The notes below the pieces were generated by a model, which made no database searches, was not told the DNA's origin, and saw only the letters and a list, made by a program, of their open reading frames with translations. DNA of 64,000 nucleotides from Adiantum capillus-veneris. Lineage: Eukaryota; Streptophyta; Polypodiopsida; Polypodiales; Pteridaceae. Position 1 is the first letter of the stretch, and every line of letters starts with the position of its first letter. The DNA lies in the NCBI GenBank assembly GCA_014529385.2, contig CM043942.1:50296774-50360773 (forward strand), read 5' to 3'. The translations under genes were made by a program, and so were the position numbers. Shown in pieces: positions 35,624 to 46,434 of the stretch.

Positions 35624-36067
35624 CATATTAACAGGGGATGGAGGCTAGAGACGGGGGACGCCCGGATCCGGGACGGGGACGGATGGCAGACTGCCTGCCA
35701 GATGGGAACGCAACCTGAACGTCCGGGGACGGCAGGGAACATTAGTCAACAGTCAACTTTTAAAATTTGAAAAACTAACATTGAAATTTGACTCATTTTG
35801 AGCCTTTGTGGCATGTACTTTTCATTTTGTGTCCATCTCGATTCTCGTGCCATCGATGTTTTATTAGCACATTTGCGTCTATATGACTCATGTCTTTGGT
35901 CTATTTAGTGTAAGTTTGTGGTTCAAGTTATGCTCTATGTGTGTGGGTCAAAAAATGCCAAAAAAAACTTCTTTTTTGTTTTTTGCCGCTTCGCCCCGTC
36001 CCTGTTTCCTAACTTTTGCCATCACGTCCTTGTTCCCGACCCCGACCTGCCGTTCCATGTTACTATG
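35624..36067. mobile_element. hAT-like MITE inserted in the second LTR (444 bp)
   Basis: An insertion absent from the paralogous LTR at about 34,665. It has imperfect terminal inverted repeats (CATATTAACAGGGGATGGAG at the left; the right end reads CATAGTAACATGGAACGGCA on the opposite strand). It is flanked by an 8-bp duplication with one mismatch, ATCCACAG at 35,616-35,623 and ATCCACGG at 36,068-36,075. The empty paralogue reads ATCCATAG once. The 8-bp target and CAGGG-like ends fit hAT. There is no transposase, so it is non-autonomous. Confidence 0.75.
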
Positions 36068-36388
36068 ATCCACGGCCAGAAGACTTAGCGTTTTCAGATT
36101 TCACCCATCAACCCAACAGATCTTGCCGTCGTCCTCGACATAGTCCTCACTTAGCATCATAGCATCATGACCCATGGTGCAAGAATAAAGAAAGAACTTG
36201 CTATGGCAATAGAGCAAGGGCGCCCTTGAGGGTTTGGGACCGGACATACCGTGTCTTCTCTCTCTCTCTCTCTCGTCTCTTTCTTTCAGTTCAGTTCAAT
36301 TCTTTCAAGTGAAGTAAAGTCTCCCTTGTGTTTGTGCCGAGTACCTAGATTCGAGCTAACTCCATAAACACTTCCGCTGCACTTGACA

Positions 36389-37980
36389 TCTTGCCCCATT
36401 GTTCAACGATAGAATACAACCTATTCTTGCCCTCAAGTGATAATTGCTGGTATGGACCTAACCCACGTTTTTTGACGGTGATTTGAAGAAGGTATATGAG
36501 AGATAACCTCACGATTGTGAGGCTCTAAGATTGAGAGACAAAATTTGCAAGTTGTGAGAAGAGACTTTGCAGCCAAGCAAGCTCCTTGAGCTTAGTACAA
36601 GAAGATAGATTCATTCTTTTGATTGTTGGGGCTATGACATTGATGTCTACTTGGCATAATTGATGTGATAGCCCATATGCACCTATGTGAAACCACGTGC
36701 TAGAGTGCACCCAGGACTTATGAGACATGGAATGATGTATCATATCATGATGTAACCTCTTGCAATGCTTATGTATGAGGGTCAATGAAACCTATATTTT
36801 CTCAAGGGATGCAATGATTTATTTTCTCTATCATTGTAAGTGATATTGTAATGTCTCCACCATAATGTAACAAGTGGTATAAGAACCTTTTTAGCATAGA
36901 AAAAAGTCTAATCCTAGCTCTTGATTAGATCAATTTCAAAGGTTTTGGCCTACTTCTGAAATGCCTTCCAAAAGGTTTTATAAGTTCTGTATATATACGG
37001 ACATACCTAGATGGAAACTATATGCTCATGCACTTTGCACAACATGTCAATCTTTAGAGTAAGACATGCATTAGGTGTATTATGTTGCTAGAGAATTGAT
37101 AGCTTACTTGAAGTTTGAAACTTGAAATAGAATAGATGAGAACCAATGAAGTATAAATATTTGTCTTCTAGGGAATGCGATGATCAGAAACACAAGGTTT
37201 CAAAAACGTTGTTGGGCGATTTTAGAAAACGATTTTCTTTCTTTGTATAAAATGTACGGATGGCTCTTGTTTAAAAAGATCTTAAAGCCTTGGTAGAGGC
37301 ACTTTGTAACATTATGCATTGTAAATATAGTAAGTAAAAAATAGTGGCAGCTCTGGTGTGTAAGTTGGGTAGTTTGAGGACAAATGACCATTTACGAAAG
37401 GAAAGCGAGTTTCTAAGTGAAAGAGGGGAGAGAAGCCACGTTCTGGGATTGCATGACAAAGGAGAAGCAAGAAGAGGTCAAAATTCAGTTTTGGACCTAG
37501 AAATTAGTGTTTTCCTCACAAATTTCTCATCAACGTTGGAAATCTGCAGCCCACGAGTCTTTTTTGGGGTTTTGGCACATTCTGTATGCGCTTGTGTATT
37601 CAGATTTCTCGATTTTCAAGTGTAGAATTTTTTGCAACAGCCTATAACAGTAAATAAAAGCTTTTTCAAGAGTTTTTCTATCTTTATTAATGTGTTTTAT
37701 GAGGTTTTTTGTCGGGTTTATCTATATGAATTATTGTAGCTGAGGGTTCTTGGTTGAGGATCATCTTATAATCCCCTATTAAGTTCTTATTCTCTTTGCT
37801 TAACTATGTATTAGCTTATCTACATTGTATCACAATTCGGGGGACTTGAGAAAAAGAGTGTTTGGTTTCCTTTGTTTGGTAAGGATTTTTTGTGTTGGTG
37901 TATTTGCAAAGTAAGTGAAGGCGAAGCTATAGAGGCGTCAAGATAGTTTTTCTTCTTCCTCACAGCTTTTTGGTGCTTCC
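36389..37980. other. intergenic DNA, no gene
   Basis: Short frames on both strands (for example 37,344-37,625) carry no recognisable domain. No notable repeat is seen. Confidence 0.5.
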
Positions 37981-37989
37981 ACAGGGGAG

Positions 37990-38250
37990 CATTCTAGTTA
38001 CTCTAAATTTGTTGTTGCAATGACATTTATGTATCCCGAGTTCCATGGTGGCGCTTAAGAGGATGTTTTGGTGTTCCTAGAGGAGTTGGAAGTTGCATGC
38101 ATAAACAAGCACATCGTGGATGAGGGGCAAATGTTGGTGGTTGTCTTTTTTTGGAAGGATGATGCTCGCTAGTGGTACAGAAGGTATGAAGTTTAACACA
38201 GAAATGCGAATGGAATTGTGTCAATAGCGCTTTAGGAGGGGTCAAGTGTC
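37990..38250 (+). pseudogene. retrotransposon gag-like fragment
   Basis: The plus-strand translation gives MYPEFHGGA, a stop, then EDVLVFLEELEVAC, INKHIVDEGQ and FWKDDAR..YRRYE. This spacing matches the beginning of a Ty3-type gag domain (F.G...ED...FL...E.AC......DE.......LK..A..WY). Stops interrupt it and nothing further can be followed. Confidence 0.5.
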
Positions 38251-38639
38251 ACAAACGGGAGCGCATACGAATAATCAACAAGCTGAAAATAAATAAACTT
38301 TCAACTAAAAGAGATGAGGGAGAAGATCGACACATTATTAGGGACCAAAAAATGGGCTGGTAACCCTCCCTCGAGAGAATCTTTATTAGGGAGAATCTTT
38401 ACGAGCACAAAAAATGAAGTGACCCCTCCATTCTAATTCTTAGACTCGATGGTCGATTCCTTGCCATGCGGGAAAATCCGAGAGGCAAGCTCTCAATTCC
38501 GTCTACACACGGAGTGTGGAACTCTACAAATCGTTCTAGCGACCACTCTACTAGCAGGGGAGTCTTGAGTGTCTAGAGTTGTTGAGCTTAGTTGTTTCTT
38601 CCTCCAAGAGTTCGCAGCTTGCTTGGCTATAGCCAGGGA

Positions 38640-39503
38640 GGAGGAGAAGTGTCCTCGACGGGGCATTCTTCCTTACAAATAATATAGGAGCACCACCTTG
38701 ACAGTCCTTGGTTGGAGGAGCAGATGCAACAGGCTCGATAGGAGATGACTAGCATTGAGGAGTAGCGGCATGAGTTTGCCTTCCATTGATAGGCATCTCA
38801 ATGGACCTAGGTGGGTGATAGATTTACAAGGGAGTTCTTTGAGACGCTGGGGCCAATTGACGAGATCTGACAGGTCAGCTGCTTAAGAGCCTGAGGATAT
38901 GCGTGCAGTTGTTGTTGACTTCTATCGTTTCTTGTTGTTAGTTGAGCCTCAGTCAGTAGAGTGTCAAGCTGCATGCAAAGAGCAAATTTGGAGATGCCTA
39001 GCCTTGTTACTGAGGAGATGCATCAAACACTAGAGCTTCCTCTCTAGCTAAAGGACCTCCATGAGGCCCTCATGGGCATTTCCCCGAGGTAGCTGTCTAG
39101 GGGAGGATGGTTTGACTCCCAGCTTCTTTTTGGATTATTTGGACTTGCTTGGTTCGGATCTTTACAGTGCCTATTAGTACATCTTGCACACTAGAGAGAT
39201 GCTTGACATCAAGAGTGACGGATCGATCTATAGTATTCCCAAGGATGGAGGCTTCTTATGATGAGATTTGGTAGTGGTGGCGACCCATCACCATTCACAA
39301 CTCGGCCTACAAAGTTCTAGCAAAGGCTTTGAGTTTGAGGATCCAACCATTTCTTGAGAGCATTATACATGGGACCTAGACAGGTTCTGTCAAGGAACAT
39401 AGTATACTTGACAACATTTTCACCTTTTGGGAGGCATCTGCCCTTGTGCATCTCCAAGTGCACACAGTCAGGTGCCCTTGGCAGGGGGGAGAGGGGAACG
39501 CTT
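38640..39503 (+). pseudogene. LINE reverse transcriptase, 5' half (interrupted)
   Basis: The plus-strand translation, with stops, shows DRFTREFFETLG, TEEMHQTLELP..LKDLHEALMGISP, and PITIHNSAYKVLAKALSLRIQPFLESIIHGTQTGSV.ERSILDNI. These are the standard pre-palm and fingers motifs of plant non-LTR (LINE/L1-type) reverse transcriptases. The frame is cut at 39,508 by the LTR element and continues at 48,458, reading through the split within the VTxGxxQGxP-equivalent motif. Confidence 0.85.
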
Positions 39504-39508
39504 CATGC
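39504..39508. repeat. target-site duplication CATGC (left)
   Basis: CATGC immediately precedes the 5' LTR and recurs exactly at 48,453-48,457 immediately after the 3' LTR. Confidence 0.95.
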
Positions 39509-39793
39509 TGTTAACCCTCACGGCACACGGACACCCTATGATCTATAAACGTTGTATTATTTAGAGTCAGGTACCGGGCTTGTCGGATCAATAGGGAAAG
39601 GTAGAGTGATCGTCGATGAGAGACGCACTTTAACTTGGACATTCAAGGGATTAGTTGGTTAAGCATGGGCGCCCAAGTGTGAATGGGGTGAGCTCCTATA
39701 AAAGCCAACTAAACCTAATTTTTACTCATTCTCTCATTTGTGCAATTGAAGAGTGCTCTTGCTCCATCTCCATCTTCTTTTTCTTCACCTCCT

Positions 39794-39849
<56 letters not shown>

Positions 39850-40092
39850 TGTGTGCGATCGAGCGTTACGAAGGCACGACGGCGACGAAGCGGTTGAGCG
39901 CGGCACGACTGCAGCTTCTTCTTCATCGCGGCGAGGAATCCACCACGAAGGCGAGCGTAGAGCGGTGAGTGACACACCCTTTGTTTTCTTGAGCTTGCTA
40001 GTTTAGGCTTGTTGTGTGCTTGGAGCCGTTTGTGGCTCGCATACGGTGTATTGGCAAGTCCCTTGCTTCGACAGTGCGGCAAGGAGCGCACA
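39509..40092 (+). repeat. 5' LTR (584 bp)
   Basis: It starts TGTTAACCCTCA and ends AAGGAGCGCACA. It holds a TATA box (TATAAAA, 39,697-39,703) and a (GT)n(GA)n microsatellite at about 39,793-39,848, which lies downstream of the presumed transcription start. Confidence 0.95.
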
Positions 40093-40096
40093 TTTT

Positions 40097-40115
40097 TGGC
40101 GCCGCTGCCGGGGAT
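40097..40115 (+). other. primer-binding site (TGGCGCCGCTGCCGGGGAT)
   Basis: Four bases inside the LTR edge lies TGGCGCCGCTGCCGGGGAT, the type found in plant Ty3/gypsy elements of the Athila/Tat branch. It differs from the tRNA-Met site used by the other LTR elements in this window. Confidence 0.85.
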
Positions 40116-40194
40116 ATGCCCTACACTAAGCTCGGTTAGCACTTTACGCTTCCTTGTGGTGCAATTTCTATCATAGGAAAGGCAGGGAAGGAGT

Positions 40195-40520
40195 GTGTGG
40201 AGATTTCTATTTTTTGCGTTTTCTGCATTTGCTGTCGAGTTTCAATTTCTGCTATTGTCTGCGTTTTTTCAATTTCCGCAATTTCTGCATTTTCAAGTTC
40301 GGCGTTTTCAATTTCTGCAATTTTCTGCATTTCTGCGTTTTTTTAAATTTCTGCAATTTTTGTGTTTTTTTTTCTGCAATTTCTGCATTTCTGCGTTTTT
40401 CAATATTCTGCATTTTCTGCATTTTTTCAATTTCTGCGTTTTCTGCAATTCCTGCATTTTTGCGTTTTTCAATTTTCTGCATATCTGCGTTTTTTCAATT
40501 TCTGTATTTTCTGCACCAAA
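40195..40520 (+). repeat. low-complexity leader tract of TTTCTGCAATTTCTGCATTT type
   Basis: About 320 bp built from variants of TTTCTGCA/TTTTTCAATTTCTGCGTTT. The plus-strand frames covering it (Phe-Cys-Asn-Phe repeats) and the minus-strand frames (Lys-Gln-Lys repeats) are by-products. It lies in the untranslated leader of the element and may have spacer or packaging functions. Confidence 0.85.
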
Positions 40521-41077
40521 AAGGAAAAAAAAAAATTTGTGAATTTTTTTTTTCAAAAAATAAATAAATCGGAAATTAAAAACGCGAGTGAGCGGGCGGC
40601 TAAATTTTTCGAAAATAAAAAACGTGACTCTTAAAGCGGACGGGTTGGTTTGTATAAAAGATAGATCGGGATCGGGATCATTTGCCCAGGTCCAGGCCCA
40701 GGCCTTAGTCTTATGATATATACTAGACTCACTCTTATATATATACCCTACTCTCTCAAGAGAGAATGAGAGCATGTGGGACAAGTCCTCCACTCTCCTC
40801 CTTTCTCTTCCCACTTGCACCCTTAGACTTTCTAGTTTGGGCTTAGTTCCCTACTAGAAATTGACAGTTTTAGGGATTCCGAGGGCAGAGTGACCAAACG
40901 GAGGGCTATAAAGCACGGCACGACCCTCTGACCGATACGCTCGTTTCGAGCTATCACACGGCCCATTCCACGACACGCTCTAAAAAATCTAGCAAAAAAA
41001 CAAACAAAAAACACGCTAAAAACTAGTCACAAGGCCTCCTAGAGCAGCTTTTTGACACCTTAGGGTATCAAAAGCAC

Positions 41078-44000
41078 ATGCACTTACGCTCTGGGCGGGT
41101 GCTAGAATACGAGCATATTGAGGGTGCCTCTGTTCATACAGACACCCATTACCCATCCACGATAAGCTCTAGACCCTCAGCGGGGACACAAGGTAGCACC
41201 ACCCAAGACTCTAAAATAGCCGCTAGTGATTCCTCCTCCGACTCAGAAATCATGGAAGCATACCCTACCCAAAACACTGAGAGAGAAGGCCATGCACCTC
41301 CCGAAGCTCCACAGCCTAGTACTAGTATGTTTAGCCGTTTCATGGAAACATTAGGTAGAGCTACTCGCTCGGAACCTGATGCAAATGAAGCACACGAAGG
41401 GGGTGGGGAAGTGGACTCTCCTTTCACATCGCACGTGGACCCCACACCCCCAAAGAGTGTCCATGTGGATATCCTACCAACTTCTTACCAAGAAGGCCCT
41501 GTTGAGCTGCCTCCTTCAGAAGTTCCCTCTAGAGTACCGTTGGTGACAAGTAAAACCACGGGGAGCAATATTGCTTCTACCTCACAAGAAACCGTTAACA
41601 CGTCGACTCTAGAAGGATGGTTCATTAATGATCATTGGACATACGACCTCCACACTGAGGTGTTGACGGATCTACACTCTGGCCAAGCCTACCATGTAGG
41701 ATGGATAGAGATTGTACAATCCACCTCTAGTGCCACGAGCATCGAAGATCAACAGAAAATGATCTGTAATGTTATCCATGGCATTATTCAATCAGAAAGG
41801 CAAAACCGAGGGGTAAATATACTCTCAACTGGCCCCATGAGATTTCTGGATACGAGCAAGGCTCAACAGCCTACTCTATCACAAATGGAGACTCCTCTAA
41901 TGAGCCCCATGGACCCATCTTACGTCATTTCACCTGGGGTCTCTATGCAATCTGAGCCTCCGAGCGAAAACTTTAGCTTCCCTAACTTGGCTCAACCCTC
42001 TATCAAGGAAAACACAGTGCTCACTCCAGGGATAAGCCTGACAGAGAATGTACCGATGACACCTAGTGTCGTAGTACCTAATATGGGGCCTCGACCATAT
42101 GTGCCTCTAGCCCCTTATGCACACATGGCCCCCACACCTCCAATTGTACCACTTGCTTATGCTCCTCGAGTGCCGCTCCCTAGCTCTTATCCGAGTGGAC
42201 CTATGCCCGGTTATGTTCCATATCCTGCATCATCCACACATATGCCAAGACCGGTACCCGTTCCTCTCCCACATATGATTCCAAGAGTACCTCCACCGGC
42301 CCTGCCTCCTCACATAGGTGACTTGGCAGCGTTTGCTCAAACCATAGGTCGATCTATCGCGGAAAATATGCGTCACGCATCTGATAGAGAGCCTAGAAGT
42401 AAGGCAGTACAAATTGCCAAACTTACGCAAAAATTCAATGGGGACGAAGATGCTAGGAAACACATTGAAGTGTTTGAACAAGTATGTGATTCCTTAGGGG
42501 AACGCAACGAACTACATAAGTGCAATGCCTTAAGCTTGACATTAAGTGGGAAGGCTGGAGATTGGTATAGGACCCTAAGGGTGGACGAGAAAACAATCTA
42601 CCCTACCCTTCGAAGGTTGTTTCTAAAGGAGTACATACGAGAAGGTGTGCTTTGGGGTGTAGCATCTCAGCTACAGAAGGCCGAACGTAAGGAAGGAGAG
42701 TCAGTAAGGGACTTCATTAGTCGTCTAAAGCACTTAAACTCTCGCTGCCCTGTAAATGAGCGCTTCAACAATAACCAACTGCTTGATCGATTCATTCGAG
42801 GGTTGAGGAATGAAGGAATCTATAATGGACTAGTGATTAGAGGTATCACAACCTGGGAAGATGTCACTGCCAATGCAATCCAATTAGAGGACAACTTGAT
42901 GATAGCAGGCATGAGGGTGTCTATTGACACGAGATCCACTAGCTCACAAGCCATTGAGTATGAACCCATGACTCCAAAGCCCATTGCCAATGAGCCAAAG
43001 GTATTTGAGACATTCTTGACAGACCTCACCAAGGCAATCCAAGAGTCTCTTAAGGATAATCGACCCCCTCAAAATAGTCACATGTATCCAAGAAGGGAGC
43101 AACAATGGTGTTCCATTTGCTTATGTCCACATAGCACTAGGGAGTGCTCTACGTTTAGAGTAAAATTTAATGGAACTTGCAACGCATGTGGTAGGTATGG
43201 TCACCAAGCTAAGGATTGTTTAATGATCAAACGTATGATGGCAAATAGACCACCTGTAGCCTGGACGGATGCACCTCGAGCTCCTGTATTGATGCCTACT
43301 CCACCTGTTGAGCAACTACCGCAATACATGGTCCCTAGATCTCAAAATGTTGTACAAGCTACACCGCTACCACCTCCTGTGCTAGGACCGCAGCCCCCGC
43401 ATCCAAGAGTCGCCCCTATGAACCAAGTGGGTTGCGAGCCATCAAATGCTTATCCAGATGGCTGTGAGGAGGAAATAGACACTAGTATTGCCTACGGACT
43501 TGATACATTGGAAGAGTGTCCTATATACTACATGGAAGATTGTTGGGGACAAGTCAAGCCGGTTTATCAAGCTGCTGCTCTCGCATCCAAAGGTCAAAAT
43601 ATCAACACCCAGGCTAGGAGGCCACCTCTTCAATGCTACGAGTGTGGTGGACCACATCGAGTAGCGGAGTGCCCTATTAGGCTGCAAAAGAATGCTGCAC
43701 AGATGCAAGTGAATCAAGGGAGCACGTCTGCAATGCCAATACTCACATGTAATCGTTGTGGCATAGATCACTTGATTGCCCAATGCCCCTATAACCCAAA
43801 TGCGCCTAAAATCACACCCCTAAATTTGGTCGAAATTGCTAGTGTGACGTCGCCAATACCACCCGTCGCACCCGCTTATGCGATTACACGGTCCATGCTT
43901 CAAGGGCCAGGACATATCCTCGAAGAGAGAGATACCGCGTCAATTATCCAAGCAAAGAAAAAGAAGACACGAAGGAAGAAGTCACAGAATACGGAAAATT

Positions 44001-46234
44001 CAAAGCCAAGTTCCAAAACAAACATAGGAACAGGAGATGACCCCGTGTATATGAATGACCTCGAGGATGATTCAGATTCAGTCGAGACAATGGAGACTAG
44101 AACCAATACCACAAAGGGAAAGACCGACAAAGAAAACCGTAACATGGGACCAAATGAAAACCGAATGAGACAAAACCATAAAGAGCCTCTGAAAACACCA
44201 CAAGTGTTTCCAAATCCAATCCAAGACCCCCAAGATAAATCGCAGGGGCAAAAAGGGAAGAATCGTAAAAAGAAGATTGGGACGTACCCAAACCCTGTAG
44301 ACGAGATTAAGCAGGTGAAACATCTAAGAGGTTTAGTGGAGGAGACTCAAAGGAAACTAGAACCAGAACCCATGCAGGTCAAAATCCATGACACAGTGTT
44401 TCCCACGCAAGTTCATCCACCCCACATGAACCATAGACCGTTAGCCATATCTAGTATCATCCAAGAAGGGAGTGAGGACGGGACATCAGAAAGTGAGCAT
44501 ACACCCTTCTTGTTGGAAAGGATGTTTAACGAAGGAATACCTGATCCCATTGAGGAATATGAGATTCCATCCTCACCAGTTCCTAGTCAAGGACCTACAC
44601 CCTGCAAAACACCAATGAATGTTGCCAAACTAGTGGACTTCATGTCTTCTGAGGTCCGAACCACGATCATAGCAAAGCTGTATGGAGATCCTGAGTTATT
44701 CCTTGCACTTCGAGCATTCCTTAACGGAGAGCTACGAACAGGATTACCGCATTTTGCGCAACCAAATAGGCCTGACTCGATTATGATTGATGAGGAAAAT
44801 CATGTGCAATCACTTGACTTAGATGGACACGAGTCTGTGATCGAGGTACCCATTAACGAATTAGGGCAGTATTTTGAAGGCGACGAGTCTAATGCGACCC
44901 TACCCATCACTACCAAGGGATTAACTATAAAGGGAATTCTTGATGGTGGTGCGGGAGTTAGCATCGTTACAAAAGATTGTTGGGAATCCATGGGAAAACC
45001 CCGCCTCAGTGTTACTAACATTGTGGTAAAGATGGCAAATGGTACCATAGCCAAACCTATGGGGATGCTCAAGGATCTTAAGATCAAAGTTCTAGGACAC
45101 AAGGTACGACATACGTTCATTGTAATGGATTTCTCTAAACACCTTATGTCATATGAAATGATTTTAGGACGACCATTCATGAGGGAAGCACAAATGGTTC
45201 ACGATTGGTCAAAAAATCATGTCTATTTGCAATTCCAAGACTCTGTCCTTAGAGTGGATTTGGTGACTGGTAAGGTACACCCCTTAGGGAGTAAAACCAT
45301 TATTGATCATCGCTCTGACACCACAGTTCACTCGGCCCCACTACAATATTGTTACACTTGTAAGAAGGATACAGACATTGGCCAAGATTCTCCTTACATG
45401 GATGTGTTACTGGGTATGACGGAATCAGACAATGTGGATTGGGTCCACCTAGCATCAACCATAGACACTTGGGGAAATAGGGGGACGACCTGGGTAACAC
45501 CTGAGGGGGATGAAATGCCTATACCCTTAAATATGCTACAAGCAATGCATATCGCTTCCGACAAGACTCATCCTAATGTAACGAAGAAAACATACAAGTG
45601 GGTCCCTAAAGCTTCTTTAGTGACCATAGCTAGTGCAAAAAAACAGAAGCCTTGTAAGAAATGTACCACTCGCTCCAAGAAAAGTAAGAAAATGTTACGA
45701 TGGATCCATAAACGACTATTGAAAGCCCAAGGCTACTATCAAGGAAATGATCAAATCTGGGTGCCAAAACGTAGATTGTGCTCTTACCTATCACCTGACC
45801 CAAGTGAGCCCAATCCCGTAGCTCCAAAACGAATCAATGATCGTGGAAAGAAAAAAATCACAGAATGCTACACACCCGCTCCCGAGCTAGTTTGGGTACC
45901 AAAGAAAGAACGATTTGTTCCACCTAGCTCAGGAAGGGGGGAGTCCCATGAAGATTCTAGCTCATCATGTAATACATCCATAGAGGTAAAAACTTCTACA
46001 CAGCCTCCATCTATAGTAGTGGACCTCAATGAAGCTACAAAAGAATCCACACCTCCCAGTGTTCAAGAATCACCTGATGAACCACTTCAAGTTCAATCCT
46101 GGGAGAGTACCTTACCACCCTTGCAGCTTGACAAGGCACCTAGGGTAATAACAAACTACTGGCAAAAATCCTCACCTATTACCAACTGGAACAATTGGTT
46201 TCAAAGGGTGACAAGCTCATTTCAAATGGTATGA
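41078..46234 (+). CDS. gag: retrotransposon Gag-protease polyprotein, 1,718 aa
   Basis: The start is the ATG of MHLRSGRVLEYE, a common Ty3-type gag beginning. Residues about 1-340 are acidic/Ser-Pro-rich; about 345-420 are proline-rich. A retrotransposon gag domain lies near 440-610 (LTQKFNGDEDARKHIEVFE, GKAGDWYRTL, RRLFLKEYI, ESVRDFISRL, DRFIRGL). Four cysteine-histidine knuckles follow: CSICLCPHSTREC, CNACGRYGHQAKDC, CYECGGPHRVAEC and CNRCGIDHLIAQC. After a Lys-rich segment comes an aspartic protease-like domain (about residue 1290) with GILDGGAGVSIV and later MILGRPFM. The C terminus is basic and carries three WVPK motifs. There is no stop, shift or polymerase. It would supply virus-like particles in trans or for its own RNA; activity is unproven. 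Confidence 0.93.
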   Translation: MHLRSGRVLEYEHIEGASVHTDTHYPSTISSRPSAGTQGSTTQDSKIAASDSSSDSEIMEAYPTQNTEREGHAPPEAPQPSTSMFSRFMETLGRATRSEPDANEAHEGGGEVDSPFTSHVDPTPPKSVHVDILPTSYQEGPVELPPSEVPSRVPLVTSKTTGSNIASTSQETVNTSTLEGWFINDHWTYDLHTEVLTDLHSGQAYHVGWIEIVQSTSSATSIEDQQKMICNVIHGIIQSERQNRGVNILSTGPMRFLDTSKAQQPTLSQMETPLMSPMDPSYVISPGVSMQSEPPSENFSFPNLAQPSIKENTVLTPGISLTENVPMTPSVVVPNMGPRPYVPLAPYAHMAPTPPIVPLAYAPRVPLPSSYPSGPMPGYVPYPASSTHMPRPVPVPLPHMIPRVPPPALPPHIGDLAAFAQTIGRSIAENMRHASDREPRSKAVQIAKLTQKFNGDEDARKHIEVFEQVCDSLGERNELHKCNALSLTLSGKAGDWYRTLRVDEKTIYPTLRRLFLKEYIREGVLWGVASQLQKAERKEGESVRDFISRLKHLNSRCPVNERFNNNQLLDRFIRGLRNEGIYNGLVIRGITTWEDVTANAIQLEDNLMIAGMRVSIDTRSTSSQAIEYEPMTPKPIANEPKVFETFLTDLTKAIQESLKDNRPPQNSHMYPRREQQWCSICLCPHSTRECSTFRVKFNGTCNACGRYGHQAKDCLMIKRMMANRPPVAWTDAPRAPVLMPTPPVEQLPQYMVPRSQNVVQATPLPPPVLGPQPPHPRVAPMNQVGCEPSNAYPDGCEEEIDTSIAYGLDTLEECPIYYMEDCWGQVKPVYQAAALASKGQNINTQARRPPLQCYECGGPHRVAECPIRLQKNAAQMQVNQGSTSAMPILTCNRCGIDHLIAQCPYNPNAPKITPLNLVEIASVTSPIPPVAPAYAITRSMLQGPGHILEERDTASIIQAKKKKTRRKKSQNTENSKPSSKTNIGTGDDPVYMNDLEDDSDSVETMETRTNTTKGKTDKENRNMGPNENRMRQNHKEPLKTPQVFPNPIQDPQDKSQGQKGKNRKKKIGTYPNPVDEIKQVKHLRGLVEETQRKLEPEPMQVKIHDTVFPTQVHPPHMNHRPLAISSIIQEGSEDGTSESEHTPFLLERMFNEGIPDPIEEYEIPSSPVPSQGPTPCKTPMNVAKLVDFMSSEVRTTIIAKLYGDPELFLALRAFLNGELRTGLPHFAQPNRPDSIMIDEENHVQSLDLDGHESVIEVPINELGQYFEGDESNATLPITTKGLTIKGILDGGAGVSIVTKDCWESMGKPRLSVTNIVVKMANGTIAKPMGMLKDLKIKVLGHKVRHTFIVMDFSKHLMSYEMILGRPFMREAQMVHDWSKNHVYLQFQDSVLRVDLVTGKVHPLGSKTIIDHRSDTTVHSAPLQYCYTCKKDTDIGQDSPYMDVLLGMTESDNVDWVHLASTIDTWGNRGTTWVTPEGDEMPIPLNMLQAMHIASDKTHPNVTKKTYKWVPKASLVTIASAKKQKPCKKCTTRSKKSKKMLRWIHKRLLKAQGYYQGNDQIWVPKRRLCSYLSPDPSEPNPVAPKRINDRGKKKITECYTPAPELVWVPKKERFVPPSSGRGESHEDSSSSCNTSIEVKTSTQPPSIVVDLNEATKESTPPSVQESPDEPLQVQSWESTLPPLQLDKAPRVITNYWQKSSPITNWNNWFQRVTSSFQMV

Positions 46235-46238
46235 TCTA

Positions 46239-46252
46239 CCCAAGGAAGGGGG
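46239..46252 (+). other. internal polypurine-like tract
   Basis: AAGGAAGGGGGGAG directly follows the ORF stop and precedes TGTTTGCTGACAG. It closely resembles the true polypurine tract before the 3' LTR. A third copy (AGGAAGGGGGGAG) lies inside the ORF at about 45,935. It may be a remnant of a polypurine tract or serve as a second plus-strand primer. Confidence 0.5.
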
Positions 46253-46434
46253 GAGTGTTTGCTGACAGTCATCATTCATTTGTTTCGCTCTCAACCTTTC
46301 TCCTTGACCTCTCAATTCCAATCTTAGGGAATGTACATATAAAGCTTTATACTCACAAAAAAAAAAAAAAAAGAGCAAGAGCAATTAGCAAACGAGTATG
46401 CACATTAAAAGTCAAAACATTGACTTAGACCTAC

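Larger units (their letters stand above)
34180..36388 (+). mobile_element. collapsed LTR retrotransposon: two LTRs with only about 230 bp between them
   Basis: Two related blocks (about 34,297-35,041 and 35,272-36,388) share GAAGTTGACAGCATCAGC, GCAGATTCAG and CATAGCATCATGACCCATGG-type sequence. Both end in a CT-rich tract followed by TGACA. The first is followed by a primer site. The short interior encodes only a possible gag start (MEHPEPVP, 35,209). The second block lacks the LTR start, so an internal deletion probably removed the body and the 5' part of the second LTR. The outer left edge near 34,180 is approximate. Confidence 0.7.

Noticed and set aside
40154..40820. Long overlapping open frames on both strands (up to 170 codons) in the leader of the large LTR element
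   Set aside because: They are translations of a TTTCTGCA-type low-complexity tract, giving Phe-Cys-Asn or Lys-Gln repeats, without any domain.
42230..45180. Minus-strand frames of 80-126 codons opposite the 1,718-codon ORF
   Set aside because: They are antisense shadows of a well-supported coding frame.
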